From: Pontibacter anaerobius
GTDB taxonomy: Bacteria > Bacteroidota > Bacteroidia > Cytophagales > Hymenobacteraceae
Length of the DNA: 64,000 bases
Direction of reading: 5' to 3'
Assembly (NCBI RefSeq): GCF_026241195.1
Contig: NZ_JAPFQO010000005.1
Location: forward strand, 62,001-126,000
The notes under the pieces are model-generated. The model was given only the letters and a program-made list of their open reading frames with translations. It was not told the origin of the DNA and ran no database searches. Made by a program: the position numbers and the translations under genes. Each line of letters starts with the position of its first letter. Positions within the stretch are counted from its first letter, which is position 1. Shown here in pieces: positions 56,105 to 64,000 of the stretch.

Positions 56105-56866
56105 ATGCTTTATCAAGGGTTTGATTCTATTACACTTACGGTGCTGGTGCCAGTGTATAACGAGGAGGGCTGCCTGCAGCGCTTCCGGGAGGCGATGGAT
56201 GCTTTTCTGGCGCAGTCGCCGGTGCCTACCCAGGTGCTTTTTATCAACGATGGCTCCACCGACAGCAGCCTTAACCAGATTCGCGGGATCTGCCATGGCA
56301 CCGCCGGCTACAGCTACATCTCCCTGGACCGAAACCACGGCCTCAGCACCGCCATCAAAGCCGGAGTAGACCATAGCCAGACCACCCACATCGGCTACAT
56401 CGATTCCGACCTGCAAACCTCCCCGCTGGACTTTATGCTGCTGCTGGAGCATGTGCCCCAGCACGAGATGGTTATCGGCATCCGGGCCAGGCGCAAGGAT
56501 ACGTTCATCAAGAAAATTTCTTCTAAGATTGCAAACAGCTTCCGGCGCTACATGATCAACGATGGCATTGTGGATACCGGCTGTCCGCTCAAGATCATGG
56601 ATACCGCCTACGCCAGGCGTGTGCCTTTTTTCGATGGTATGCACCGCTTCCTGCCGGCGCTCATACAACTGCAGGGCGGAAAGGTAAAGCAGCTGCCGGT
56701 GCAGCACTTTGAGCGCTTTGCAGGCTACTCCAAGTACCACCTGTTCAACAGGCTGTGGGGCCCGCTTAACGACACCTTCGCCTTCCGGTGGATGCGCAAG
56801 CGCTACATAACCTATGGCATAGCCGATCAATTCGAAAACCAGCCTGTAGCCAATGGACATTTCTGA
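56105..56866 (+). CDS. Polyprenyl-phosphate-type family 2 glycosyltransferase
   Basis: A 253-residue GT-A enzyme like dolichol-phosphate mannose synthase: LTVLVPVYNEEGCL, FINDGSTDSSL, LDRNHGLSTAIKAG and the DxD-like IDSDLQTSP. The C terminus (YHLFNRLWGPLNDTFAFRWM) has no transmembrane pair, so it is the soluble, DPM1-like form. It would load a sugar on undecaprenyl phosphate for use by the ArnT-like enzyme two genes on. It overlaps the next gene by 14 bases. Confidence 0.88.
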   Translation: MLYQGFDSITLTVLVPVYNEEGCLQRFREAMDAFLAQSPVPTQVLFINDGSTDSSLNQIRGICHGTAGYSYISLDRNHGLSTAIKAGVDHSQTTHIGYIDSDLQTSPLDFMLLLEHVPQHEMVIGIRARRKDTFIKKISSKIANSFRRYMINDGIVDTGCPLKIMDTAYARRVPFFDGMHRFLPALIQLQGGKVKQLPVQHFERFAGYSKYHLFNRLWGPLNDTFAFRWMRKRYITYGIADQFENQPVANGHF

Positions 56867-57509
56867 GATGCTCATATACGGCATCGGGCTGCTCGCGCAG
56901 TTGCTGTTCTCGGCGCGTATCATCATTCAGTGGGTTATGTCGGAGCGGGTGGGCAAGGTGCTCTCCCCCGCCTCTTTCTGGACCACCAGTATGCTGGCCT
57001 CTATCCTGCTGATGGCCTACGGCGCCCTGCGTAACGACATTGTTATAGTAGGCGGGCAACTGATCTCCTACTTCATTTATATACGCAACATCAAGCTGAA
57101 GAATGTGTGGGAGGGGCTGTCGTGGCCTGTGCGCTGGGGAGCCTTGCTTTTCCCGGTTGTAGCTATAGGCTGGCTAATCTGGAGCGATACCTACAGCTTC
57201 AGTTACATTATGGCGCATAGTAGGGTCTCGGGGGCGCTCATTGCCTGGGGCGGTGCCGGGCAGCTGGTTTTTACGCTGCGCTTTGTGTACCAGTGGTGGC
57301 ATTCTGAGCGGCAGCAGGAGTCAGTTATCCCTATCGGTTTCTGGGTTATCAGCCTGGCAGGCAGCCTCATGATCATGTCTTATGCCGCGCTGCGCCTGGA
57401 CCCGGTGCTGTTTCTGGGGCAAATATTTGGAGTAGCCGCATATAGCCGTAACTTTATTATCGGAATCCGCGAGCAGCGGGAAGCCCGGCAACCTTCTACA
57501 TTAAACTAA
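56853..57509 (+). CDS. LAB_N domain membrane protein
   Basis: A 218-residue membrane protein with two copies of the lipid-A-disaccharide-synthase N-terminal (LAB_N) domain: FSARIIIQWVMSER and FTLRFVYQWWHSERQ. Each copy contains two to three helices. It lacks the LpxB glycosyltransferase part. Such proteins lie between a DPM-like GT2 and an ArnT-like GT in many Bacteroidota and may act in moving or presenting the lipid-linked sugar. The overlap with the GT2 and the five-base gap to the next gene make one operon. Confidence 0.85.
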   Translation: MDISEMLIYGIGLLAQLLFSARIIIQWVMSERVGKVLSPASFWTTSMLASILLMAYGALRNDIVIVGGQLISYFIYIRNIKLKNVWEGLSWPVRWGALLFPVVAIGWLIWSDTYSFSYIMAHSRVSGALIAWGGAGQLVFTLRFVYQWWHSERQQESVIPIGFWVISLAGSLMIMSYAALRLDPVLFLGQIFGVAAYSRNFIIGIREQREARQPSTLN

Positions 57510-57514
57510 ACCTG

Positions 57515-59149
57515 ATGCTGCAACACCGCAAACACCGTACAGACCAAACGCTGTATGGCCTGCTTCTCGTGCTGTTTCTGCTACTGCTGTTTAATTTAGG
57601 GGGATGGGGTGTGATCGAGACCAGCGAGGCCCGTTACGCCGAAATCAGCCGTGAAATGTGGCTTAGCGGCGATCTGCTGCACCCGCGCCTGCTGGGCATT
57701 CAACATTTCCATAAACCGCCGGTTACTTACATCATCTCGGCTATGGGGATGCTGCTTTTCGGGCCAGACGCTTTTGGCGCGCGTTTTTTCCTGCAGGTTT
57801 CGCTGCTGCTGCAAGTATGGCTGGTATACCTTATCGGCAACGAACTGTTTAAGGAGCCACGGCAGGCGCTGCTGGCGGCGGTGGTGTACCTCACCATTCC
57901 GGCAGTGCTTATCTCAGCCCGCAACCTCACCACCGATTCTTTCCTGACCACCTTTGAGCTGGCGGCCATATTTGCCTGGCTAAAGTATAAAACACATGCC
58001 AAAGCCGGGTGGCTATACTTTTTCTACCTGCTGCTGGCCTTGGCCTTCCTCACGAAAGGGCCTGTCGGGTTGATCTTCCCGGTGCTGGCGGCTATCGGCT
58101 TTGGCGGTAACTTCACTTCTGCCACTAACCGAGTTGCGGGCTGGCACCACCTGCCCGCCCTCCTGCTGTTTCTGGTGATCGGGAGTTCCTGGTATGTATA
58201 CCTCATGCTCCAGGACCCGCAATTCGTAGATTACTTCCTGTTTAAGCACACCGTGCAGCGCTACGCTAACCCCGAAACCTTCGGCCGCTCCAAGCCCTGG
58301 TGGTTTTACCTGGTGCTGGCCCCGGCGCTCAGCCTACCCTGGTCTGCCATACTTTTACTGCAGGTAAAGAAACTGAAAGACCTGCCGGGCCCGCTCAAGC
58401 GCCTGTTTATACTTTGGATACTCGTGCCGCTGGTGTTCTTCTCTTTCTCCGGCTCCAAGCTTATACTTTATATCCTGCCCATTTTTGCCGGACAGGCCTT
58501 GTTGACTGTTTGGATGCTTTATAACATGCCTGCCCCGGCACTGAAGCGGGCCATGCACGGAGGTTTGCTATACTTTACGGTGCTGGCGGTGGCTCTTTTC
58601 GTAGCGCCCTTGCTGCCAGTGGGTATTGTACTGCCCTGGCGGGTGCTTACGTTCCCTGTACTGATACTGGGCGCTTTCTACATACTTTGGACCGGTGAAA
58701 GGCCAAACCAGCAAAAACTTGTTTATGGCGCATTGGTCTTCACTGCTTTGCTCCTGCCCTACTCCACAAAGTTACTGGCCTACAACCCGCAGTTCACGAA
58801 TGGCAGCCGCCCGATTGCAGAAGTTATACGGGCCAACAACCTGGAAGAGCGGCCAATCCTGGTTTACAATAAACTTTTACCCTCCCTGGCTTTTGAACTG
58901 AACAGAAGTATAGTTTCCCTGGAAGACGGAAGCAGCCACCTGGAGCGGGAAGTGCAGTTTGAGCAGGATGAGCAGTGGCGGGAGCAACTGCTGCAGCTTA
59001 ACCAACAAGAGGACATGGAGCGGCTAAAGGAGCTTTTACAGCAGCACCCGGTTCTCGTGGTAAAAAACAAGCTACCAGAGGAACGCCAGTGGATATTGCA
59101 GCACTTTAAAAACCAGGTGCAGGCAGGTAAGTGGATGGTGTATTTTTAA
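57515..59149 (+). CDS. ArnT-like glycosyltransferase (GT39/GT83)
   Basis: A 544-residue polytopic enzyme with about twelve hydrophobic segments. The first periplasmic loop has ETSEARYAEISREMWLSGD and HFHKPPVTY, which carries the acidic and Lys residues of the GT-C catalytic site. ArnT enzymes move a sugar from undecaprenyl phosphate to lipid A phosphates at the periplasmic face. The C-terminal periplasmic domain (from about 430) is acidic and helical. Acceptor could also be protein or another glycan. Last gene of the GT2-LAB_N-ArnT operon. Confidence 0.88.
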   Translation: MLQHRKHRTDQTLYGLLLVLFLLLLFNLGGWGVIETSEARYAEISREMWLSGDLLHPRLLGIQHFHKPPVTYIISAMGMLLFGPDAFGARFFLQVSLLLQVWLVYLIGNELFKEPRQALLAAVVYLTIPAVLISARNLTTDSFLTTFELAAIFAWLKYKTHAKAGWLYFFYLLLALAFLTKGPVGLIFPVLAAIGFGGNFTSATNRVAGWHHLPALLLFLVIGSSWYVYLMLQDPQFVDYFLFKHTVQRYANPETFGRSKPWWFYLVLAPALSLPWSAILLLQVKKLKDLPGPLKRLFILWILVPLVFFSFSGSKLILYILPIFAGQALLTVWMLYNMPAPALKRAMHGGLLYFTVLAVALFVAPLLPVGIVLPWRVLTFPVLILGAFYILWTGERPNQQKLVYGALVFTALLLPYSTKLLAYNPQFTNGSRPIAEVIRANNLEERPILVYNKLLPSLAFELNRSIVSLEDGSSHLEREVQFEQDEQWREQLLQLNQQEDMERLKELLQQHPVLVVKNKLPEERQWILQHFKNQVQAGKWMVYF

Positions 59150-59285
59150 CTCCCCTAGCATTTAAGCAGCCGATTGTCATCCCCCTGCATCCTTGGGAGG
59201 AAGAGCCTTTCTTTCTCTTTTTCAGTCATCCTGGAGGAATTTTGTGGGCCAGTAGCATTGGCTTAAGCTAAAGTACAAGCTCCAT

Positions 59286-60085
59286 GGCTGCTGGTGTAGC
59301 GCGGACAGGTCGCGACCTGTCTGTGCGAAGGTGTAAACTCACCCCTTGAGAGCTACGCTCGCTAACTTAAAACTCCCGTTTTGGCTAGTCCCGAAAGGGG
59401 AGTTTTCCAACCACCCCTGCCCCTCAGAGCTACGCTCGCTACCTTCGAACTCGCGTTCTCGGTAGTCCAAGGAGGGGAGCCTGTACTTACTGATGTTGAA
59501 GCGTAAGTTTCCTAGTTGGGGATGGCTGTCATCAGCAAAAGTATGAACCCACCCCTAGCCCCTCCGAGGAGGGGAATTTCACCTCTCCCCAGCCCTCTCC
59601 TTTTCTCGAGGGCCCCTACCCCAAAACAGGAGAGGGAGTCCGGTCCCAGTGGTATAGCAATGGCTATCGAAAACTGTTCCCAGTCTTTGGGTTGAGCGCC
59701 TATGGAGTTTTTCGGTCCCGCGAGAGCGGGATTGCAAAGCGACAGCGAGCAAAGAAAAGCTCCCACCGCGATGCGGGAAGACGAGCCCTCCCGGGCTGGA
59801 GGGAGCCAAGGCCAGAGATGAAACGATAGCCTTTGTAAGACTGAGGATCAGCAGTAGCTAAAAGGATAGCTTGTGTCCTGCTGAAGGAAGCGGCGGCGAT
59901 GAAAGTATAAAGTATGGATTGCGCGGATTTTGAAATCCGCGGCAGAGACGTTCCGGACAGGGATGTCTGGAACAACTGGAAAGGCAAGTATAAAAGTATG
60001 GCCAAAGTATAAGGGATGGCTTTTCAAGCCAGTTGAGTTAAAAACTCAGCACTATTATAAATACTTGCGCCAAGGAAGGGCTTGC
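59286..60085. repeat. Dispersed hairpin-rich non-coding repeat, copy B
   Basis: Partner of 6512-7195, in the same orientation and block order. It fills most of the 1-kb gap between the ArnT-like gene and the tRNA. The left block has the perfect 18-base palindrome GACAGGTCGCGACCTGTC (59304-59321); copy A has this only imperfectly. Further hairpins: 59923-59940 (GCGGATTT / AAATCCGC) and 59951-59972. Compared with copy A it carries additional 50-base modules (59348-59479). No shared reading frame with copy A was found. The stretch 59150-59285 before it shows nothing I can name. Confidence 0.85.
59348..59479. repeat. Two 55-base modules inserted in hairpin loops of copy B
   Basis: Units 59348-59402 and 59425-59479 are about 80 per cent identical and share GAGCTACGCTCGCTA. 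Each is flanked by a C-rich arm and a G-rich arm, so it sits in the loop of a CCCCTC / GAGGGG-type hairpin. Copy A at the matching place (6664-6695) has only the plain hairpin with a short loop. Confidence 0.7.
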
Positions 60086-60185
60086 GCCTGAAATAGGGAA
60101 AGGCCAGAAAGGTTAATTTATTCTCTCCTAGCCCCGGCTAAACAAAAAAGGCTGATCCGAAGATCAGCCTTTTAATGATTTAGTG

Positions 60186-60267
60186 TGCGCAAGAAAGGAC
60201 TCGAACCTTCACACCTTGCGGAACTGCCGCCTGAAGACAGCGCGTCTACCAATTTCGCCACTTGCGC
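60186..60267 (-). tRNA. tRNA-Leu (CAG)
   Basis: An 82-base tRNA on the minus strand. Acceptor GCGCAAG pairs with CTTGCGC, discriminator A. The anticodon stem CTGTC / GGCAG encloses loop TTCAGGC, giving anticodon CAG. The long variable arm (TTCCGCAAGGTGT) marks the leucine class. T arm GAAGG / CCTTT with loop TTCGAGT. CCA is not encoded. Confidence 0.95.
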
Positions 60268-60378
60268 TTAATTCACTATATCAGATTAACGTCCCAAAAC
60301 CCTTTAACCCTTTGTGTTTATTGGGAGTGCAAAAGTAGTATGCTGCTTTATCCTAAACAATAGCCCCTGCAAAAAAAA

Positions 60379-61098
60379 TTATTTTTTTTCTTCGTGCTCT
60401 TCCAGCACAATAGGCGTGATCTCTTTTCCGGAGAAGCGCTCGATACGGCGCAAGGTCGTGATACCGATGATAACCCACAGGAAACCAGCCGAAAACCCTG
60501 CAAGCACATCTGAGGCATAGTGCACCCGCAGGTAGATCCGGCTAAACCCGATCAGCACCACAAAAACACTCAGCAGCACAATCAGCGTGTTGCGCACATG
60601 CACGTTCTTCACGTTGTGCCACACCAGGTAGATCAGCAGCCCGTAAAACGAGGCCGCCACCATGCTGTGCCCGCTCGGGAAACTCAGCCCCGACGCCTCC
60701 ACCAGCGGTGACATGGGCCGCTCCCGGTCAAAGAAATACTTGAGGATAATGTTCAGCGTGATGCTGCCCAGCGCCACCACCGGCACCTTCAGCGAGTTCC
60801 AGCGGTGCTTGCGCACAAACAGGTAATAGGCTACAAGCGCCAGCGCCATGGGTGTCAGGAACTGCCGCGAGGCAAAGAAGGTGACGAACTTGATAAAGCC
60901 ATCCATGTAAGGGTTGCCCAGACTGGCCGCAAAGTTGAAGGCCGCCTCGTCCAGACCCTCTGTGTCGCCTTCCAGCACCTCGCTACCCAGGTACAGAAAA
61001 CCGATGATGCAGACCAGGAACAGCAGCCACACAAATATCAGTTCCACGGTAAACAGCGCCGTGGAGGCCATCATTCTTTTATAGAAACTTCGGATCAT
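60379..61098 (-). CDS. PAP2 family phosphatase, second copy
   Basis: A 239-residue membrane phosphatase with KYFFDRERP, PSGH and SRIYLRVHYASD, all catalytic residues intact. It is paralogous to the protein encoded at 55290-55985, with the same six-helix layout and similar spacing of motifs. Candidate roles are lipid A dephosphorylation or undecaprenyl pyrophosphate recycling. It is 110 bases downstream of the tRNA-Leu end on the same strand sense and divergent from thpR. Confidence 0.88.
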   Translation of the reverse strand: MIRSFYKRMMASTALFTVELIFVWLLFLVCIIGFLYLGSEVLEGDTEGLDEAAFNFAASLGNPYMDGFIKFVTFFASRQFLTPMALALVAYYLFVRKHRWNSLKVPVVALGSITLNIILKYFFDRERPMSPLVEASGLSFPSGHSMVAASFYGLLIYLVWHNVKNVHVRNTLIVLLSVFVVLIGFSRIYLRVHYASDVLAGFSAGFLWVIIGITTLRRIERFSGKEITPIVLEEHEEKK

Positions 61099-61189
61099 AT
61101 CGCTCTGAAAAACTTAAAAGGTAAAGTATGGCCGGCATTGATTAGCCCATACTTACGTATCAATAAATTAATTGAACATATATAGAACT

Positions 61190-61735
61190 ATGAAAGAGAG
61201 CATCAGGTTGTTTGTTGCCGCCGCTTTGCCCCCGGCGCTACTTTCTAAACTACAGGATCAGCTGCAGCATTTCGAGCACCCGACCCTCCGTATGCTGCCA
61301 CCCCAGAACTTACACCTCACGCTATACTTTATCGGCAATGTGCCGCATCAGGAGCTGCCAGGTATAAAAGCGCGTGTAGCCCGCGTGGCGCAGCAGCACC
61401 AGCCTTTTACGCTGCAATTTGAGCGAACAGAGCCAGGCCCGAAACCAAAGTCTCCCCGGCTGGTGTGGGCCCGTTTTGCTCCGCACCCCGCTTTCGAGTC
61501 GCTTAGCCGCCACCTGACGGAGGAACTGGCCGAACAACCACCCGAAAAGCATAAAGCTATTCCCCATATTACGTTAGCCCGCTACCGCAAGGATGCAAAG
61601 CCGCCCAAACAGCTGCCATACCCGGAAGCCGAAGAGCCGCTGGAGTTGCCGGTGCAGGAGGTGGCGCTGTGGCAATCGGTGCTGGGCTCGCCGCACCCCA
61701 CCTACAAGGTACTGGAGCGCTACCCCCTGGGTTAA
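61190..61735 (+). CDS. thpR: RNA 2',3'-cyclic phosphodiesterase ThpR (LigT-like)
   Basis: A 181-residue 2H phosphoesterase. The two HxTx motifs are HLTL (42-45) and HITL (126-129). Starts MKESIRLFVAAALP, as is usual for the family. ThpR opens 2',3'-cyclic phosphate RNA ends to 2'-phosphate; the cellular RNA is not known. ATG at 61190 is preferred over one 18 bases upstream because of family alignment. Confidence 0.92.
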   Translation: MKESIRLFVAAALPPALLSKLQDQLQHFEHPTLRMLPPQNLHLTLYFIGNVPHQELPGIKARVARVAQQHQPFTLQFERTEPGPKPKSPRLVWARFAPHPAFESLSRHLTEELAEQPPEKHKAIPHITLARYRKDAKPPKQLPYPEAEEPLELPVQEVALWQSVLGSPHPTYKVLERYPLG

Positions 61736-61798
61736 AACCTGCGGCTGCCAAACACAGTAAACAAACTACTTCAAACAGATATAACCTGACAAACCAAT

Positions 61799-62290
61799 AT
61801 GAATCAATCGGAGCTTACCGAGCTGATGATGGGCCTGAAAGACAAAGGCCTGACCGTAGCTTTTGCCGAGAGTTGCACGGGTGGCATGTTAGCCTCCGAG
61901 TTTGTAAAAGCCAAAGGCAGCAGCGAAGTGCTAAAAGGCAGCCTGGTAGTGTACCAGCCGGAAGTGAAGCAGAAACTGCTGGGGGTGAAAAAAGAGACTC
62001 TAGACCTGTACACAGCAGAGTCGCAGCAGGTAACGAACGAGCTGGTAATGGGCCTGAAGAAGCTCCTGGATGCCGACATCAGCGTGGCCACCACCGGACT
62101 GGCCGGCCCCGGGGGCTCCGAAACCGAAGAGAAACCTGTGGGCACGATGTTCGTCTCCGTGCTCTATGACGGCAAGGCCGAGGAGTTCCGGGAGGTGTTT
62201 AAAGGCAACACCGAGAGCGTACGCAAACAGCTTGTCGATTATATTTTTGACAAACTAAAAGGCGTGCTGGAGCAGCATTACGACCGCTAA
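61799..62290 (+). CDS. pncC: Stand-alone PncC (CinA C-terminal family)
   Basis: A 163-residue nicotinamide-nucleotide amidohydrolase: AFAESCTGGMLASEF, VYQPEVKQKLLGV, ATTGLAGPGGSETEEKPVGTMF. It makes nicotinic acid mononucleotide from nicotinamide mononucleotide in the pyridine nucleotide cycle. The genome also has a full-length CinA at 27804-29063, so two enzymes share this chemistry. Confidence 0.92.
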   Translation: MNQSELTELMMGLKDKGLTVAFAESCTGGMLASEFVKAKGSSEVLKGSLVVYQPEVKQKLLGVKKETLDLYTAESQQVTNELVMGLKKLLDADISVATTGLAGPGGSETEEKPVGTMFVSVLYDGKAEEFREVFKGNTESVRKQLVDYIFDKLKGVLEQHYDR

Positions 62291-62324
62291 TCGCTAATTT
62301 GCGACTGTACCCACTGTTTATACT

Positions 62325-62978
62325 TTGCCCAAGCTCCCCGACAGCGGATTTAACCGAGTAGCCTCTTTCTACGATGCCCTCTCCCGCCTGGTGTATGGCA
62401 GTGCGCTGCAGCAGGCGCAGTTGGCCCTGCTGCCTTTTGTGCCGCGGCAGGCACGGGTGCTAGTAATTGGCGGTGGCACCGGCTGGTTGCTGGTACAGCT
62501 GCTGCAAACAGGCAAAAAGCTGGATATTTTATACCTGGATGCCGCCCCGGCCATGCTACAGCGCGCCCGGCAGAAGTATAAGAAGTATAAAAAACCGCAC
62601 TGCTGTCGTGTAAACTTTCGCCTCGGCACAGAGAACTGTATAGCACCGCAGGAGCAGTTCGATATTATCTTCACCCCTTTCCTCCTCGATCTTTTTCCGG
62701 CACAGCGCCTGCAGCAGCTCATGCGCAAACTGGCAGCGGCCCTAGCCCCCGACGGCCAGTGGCTCTTCGCAGATTTCTGGCCCGTGCAGCAGCCTGTGCC
62801 CTGGTGGCAAAGCCTCCTGGTTCGCGGCATGTATACTTTCTTTGGATTTTTGAGTGATGTACAGGCTAAACAACTGCCAGACTACGCTACTCATTTTAAA
62901 GCCCTGAATTTTGAGGAAAAGTATAGCCAGGTGTTTTACAAAGGCATGGTACAGGCAAAGGTGCTTCGGAGAAACTGA
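62325..62978 (+). CDS. Class I SAM-dependent methyltransferase
   Basis: A 217-residue methyltransferase with motif I VLVIGGGTGWLLVQLL, motif II acidic LYLDAAPAML and FDIIFTPFLLDLFPAQRL. The start is TTG (MPKLPDSGFNRVASFYDALSRLVYG), a form close to UbiE/MenG-like N termini, so a quinone or lipid substrate is possible but unproven. It lies 34 bases after pncC. Confidence 0.82.
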   Translation: MPKLPDSGFNRVASFYDALSRLVYGSALQQAQLALLPFVPRQARVLVIGGGTGWLLVQLLQTGKKLDILYLDAAPAMLQRARQKYKKYKKPHCCRVNFRLGTENCIAPQEQFDIIFTPFLLDLFPAQRLQQLMRKLAAALAPDGQWLFADFWPVQQPVPWWQSLLVRGMYTFFGFLSDVQAKQLPDYATHFKALNFEEKYSQVFYKGMVQAKVLRRN

Positions 62979-63118
62979 GATTTATACTTGTGGAGATGCC
63001 ACATTTTGTATCCTAATCTCCTGCCAGGTTTAAGGCTTAACTGCTCCATCAACCACAAAGATTGCTCCCCTGCTTACCAATCCCTATATTTAAACTTTCA
63101 ACTATACTGATCTGACCG

Positions 63119-64000
63119 ATGAAATCAACATTATACAGCCTTTTGGGGCTTGCCTTCGGGCTGATAGTACAGCCGGTGCTGGCGCAGCAGCAGGTAAAGT
63201 ATGAGCTATCCTTCCCCAATGCGGTGCACCACGAGGCCGAGGTAAAAGTTACCTTTTCCGATATCCAGAGCGATACTTTAAAGGTACTGATGCCACGCAC
63301 CTCTCCCGGGCGGTACGCCATACATGAGTTCGCCAAGAATGTGTACAGCGTGCGGGCCTCCGATGCACAGGGCCAGCCGCTGCAAATGGAGCGCCTGAGC
63401 ATAAGCGAGTGGGCCGTACCTAACCACAATGGCACAGCCACCGTCAATTATACTTTGTTTGCTGATCATGCCGACGGCACTTACGCCGGCGTAGATGAAA
63501 CACACGCGCACCTGAACATGCCTGCCACCCTCATGTATGCCCGCGGGTTTGAGCAGGCTCCAGCGCTTGTCACCTTTAATGTGCCGCAAGGGAGCAACTG
63601 GAAAGTGGCTACACAGCTAAAGCAGGAACAGGGCAACACCTACTCCGCTCCCAACTTCCAGTACCTGATGGACAGCCCCACCGAGCTCAGCAACTTTGAT
63701 TTTGCGGAATGGACGGTAACGGAGGGCGGCAAGCAAAAAACCATACAAGTAACATTGCACCACCTCGGCACGGACGAACAGTTTCAGCAATATGTAGCCC
63801 ATACAAAGGAAATCGTGGCCGAGCAGCAGGCGGTATTCGGGCAGCTACCTGACTTCGATTTTGGACGCTATACCTTTATTGGCTGCTACATGCCGCAGGC
63901 CAACGGAGATGGCATGGAGCACCGCAACTCCACCATCCTTACCAGTTCCAGAACCCTGGCCAATGCCATGGGGCCACTGCTGAACACGGTGTCGCATGAG
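63119..64000 (+). CDS. M61 family aminopeptidase, N-terminal part (runs off the window)
   Basis: The first 294 residues of a larger protein, cut by the window edge. Signal peptide LLGLAFGLIVQPVLAQ, then the beta-rich N-terminal domain of M61 glycyl aminopeptidases (PRTSPGRYAIHEFAKNVYSV, LNMPATLMYARGFE). The last visible residues NTVSHE are the start of the HExxH zinc motif (VSHEFFH in the family). Probably periplasmic or surface-bound. The catalytic domain and any PDZ tail are outside the window. Confidence 0.88.
   Translation, partial: MKSTLYSLLGLAFGLIVQPVLAQQQVKYELSFPNAVHHEAEVKVTFSDIQSDTLKVLMPRTSPGRYAIHEFAKNVYSVRASDAQGQPLQMERLSISEWAVPNHNGTATVNYTLFADHADGTYAGVDETHAHLNMPATLMYARGFEQAPALVTFNVPQGSNWKVATQLKQEQGNTYSAPNFQYLMDSPTELSNFDFAEWTVTEGGKQKTIQVTLHHLGTDEQFQQYVAHTKEIVAEQQAVFGQLPDFDFGRYTFIGCYMPQANGDGMEHRNSTILTSSRTLANAMGPLLNTVSHE

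Noticed and set aside
60186..60267. tRNA-Leu as integration site of a genomic island next to the repeat
   Set aside because: No integrase gene and no duplicated tRNA end were seen on either side.
1..64000. CRISPR arrays, prophage or restriction systems
   Set aside because: No regularly spaced repeats, Cas, phage structural or restriction-modification genes were found.

Overview
The window looks like chromosomal DNA of a member of the Bacteroidota, most likely a Hymenobacteraceae (Cytophagales) such as Pontibacter. The pointers are a fused LpxC/FabZ, a SusC/SusD outer-membrane pair, the type IX secretion regulator PorX, TAnnTTTG-type promoter elements with little Shine-Dalgarno sequence, and roughly even GC content. 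The genus is inferred from gene style, not from a marker gene.

Left part (1-13.4 kb). The minus-strand edge holds a legionaminic-type sugar pair (legC fragment, legB). Then come alanine dehydrogenase and a tsaE/porX pair, with a divergent HD phosphohydrolase. A hairpin-rich non-coding repeat (copy A) separates this from the lipid A block lpxD, lpxC/fabZ, lpxA and an ABC ATPase. yebC and a Ca/Na antiporter follow.

Polysaccharide utilisation locus (14.0-25.4 kb). SusC, SusD, a PKD lipoprotein and two tandem GH16 beta-glucanases are followed by the C-terminal stub of a lost GH3 beta-glucosidase. Facing them is a membrane-spanning sensor with a LuxR-type DNA-binding end. Together they read as a laminarin / mixed-linkage beta-glucan locus.

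Middle (25.5-35.2 kb). Mostly housekeeping or general genes: an EreA-like esterase, a DUF4197 lipoprotein, CinA, a 2-oxoacid dehydrogenase E2, two unknown proteins, an MscS channel and DnaK.

Surface polysaccharide cluster (35.4-43.6 kb). A Wzm/Wzt ABC exporter, four family 2 glycosyltransferases, a methyltransferase and a polysaccharide deacetylase lie mostly in tight, overlapping order. This block nearly lacks the short DNA word AAGTATA that is common elsewhere in the window, which suggests separate ancestry.

Right part (43.6-64 kb). purK-purE, MarC, a dihaem cytochrome, two RDD proteins, DUF389, a phosphatase lipoprotein, a TPR metallopeptidase and a frameshifted zinc-ribbon gene. A possible envelope-lipid glycosylation group follows: UDP-uronate epimerase, PAP2 phosphatase, GT2, LAB_N protein, ArnT-like transferase. 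Then come repeat copy B, a tRNA-Leu(CAG), a second PAP2 phosphatase, ThpR, PncC, a methyltransferase and the start of an M61 peptidase.

The most notable signals are the roughly tenfold or greater excess of AAGTATA, the paired hairpin-rich repeats, the degraded GH3 gene beside gene-converted GH16 copies, and the putative lipid A modification group.
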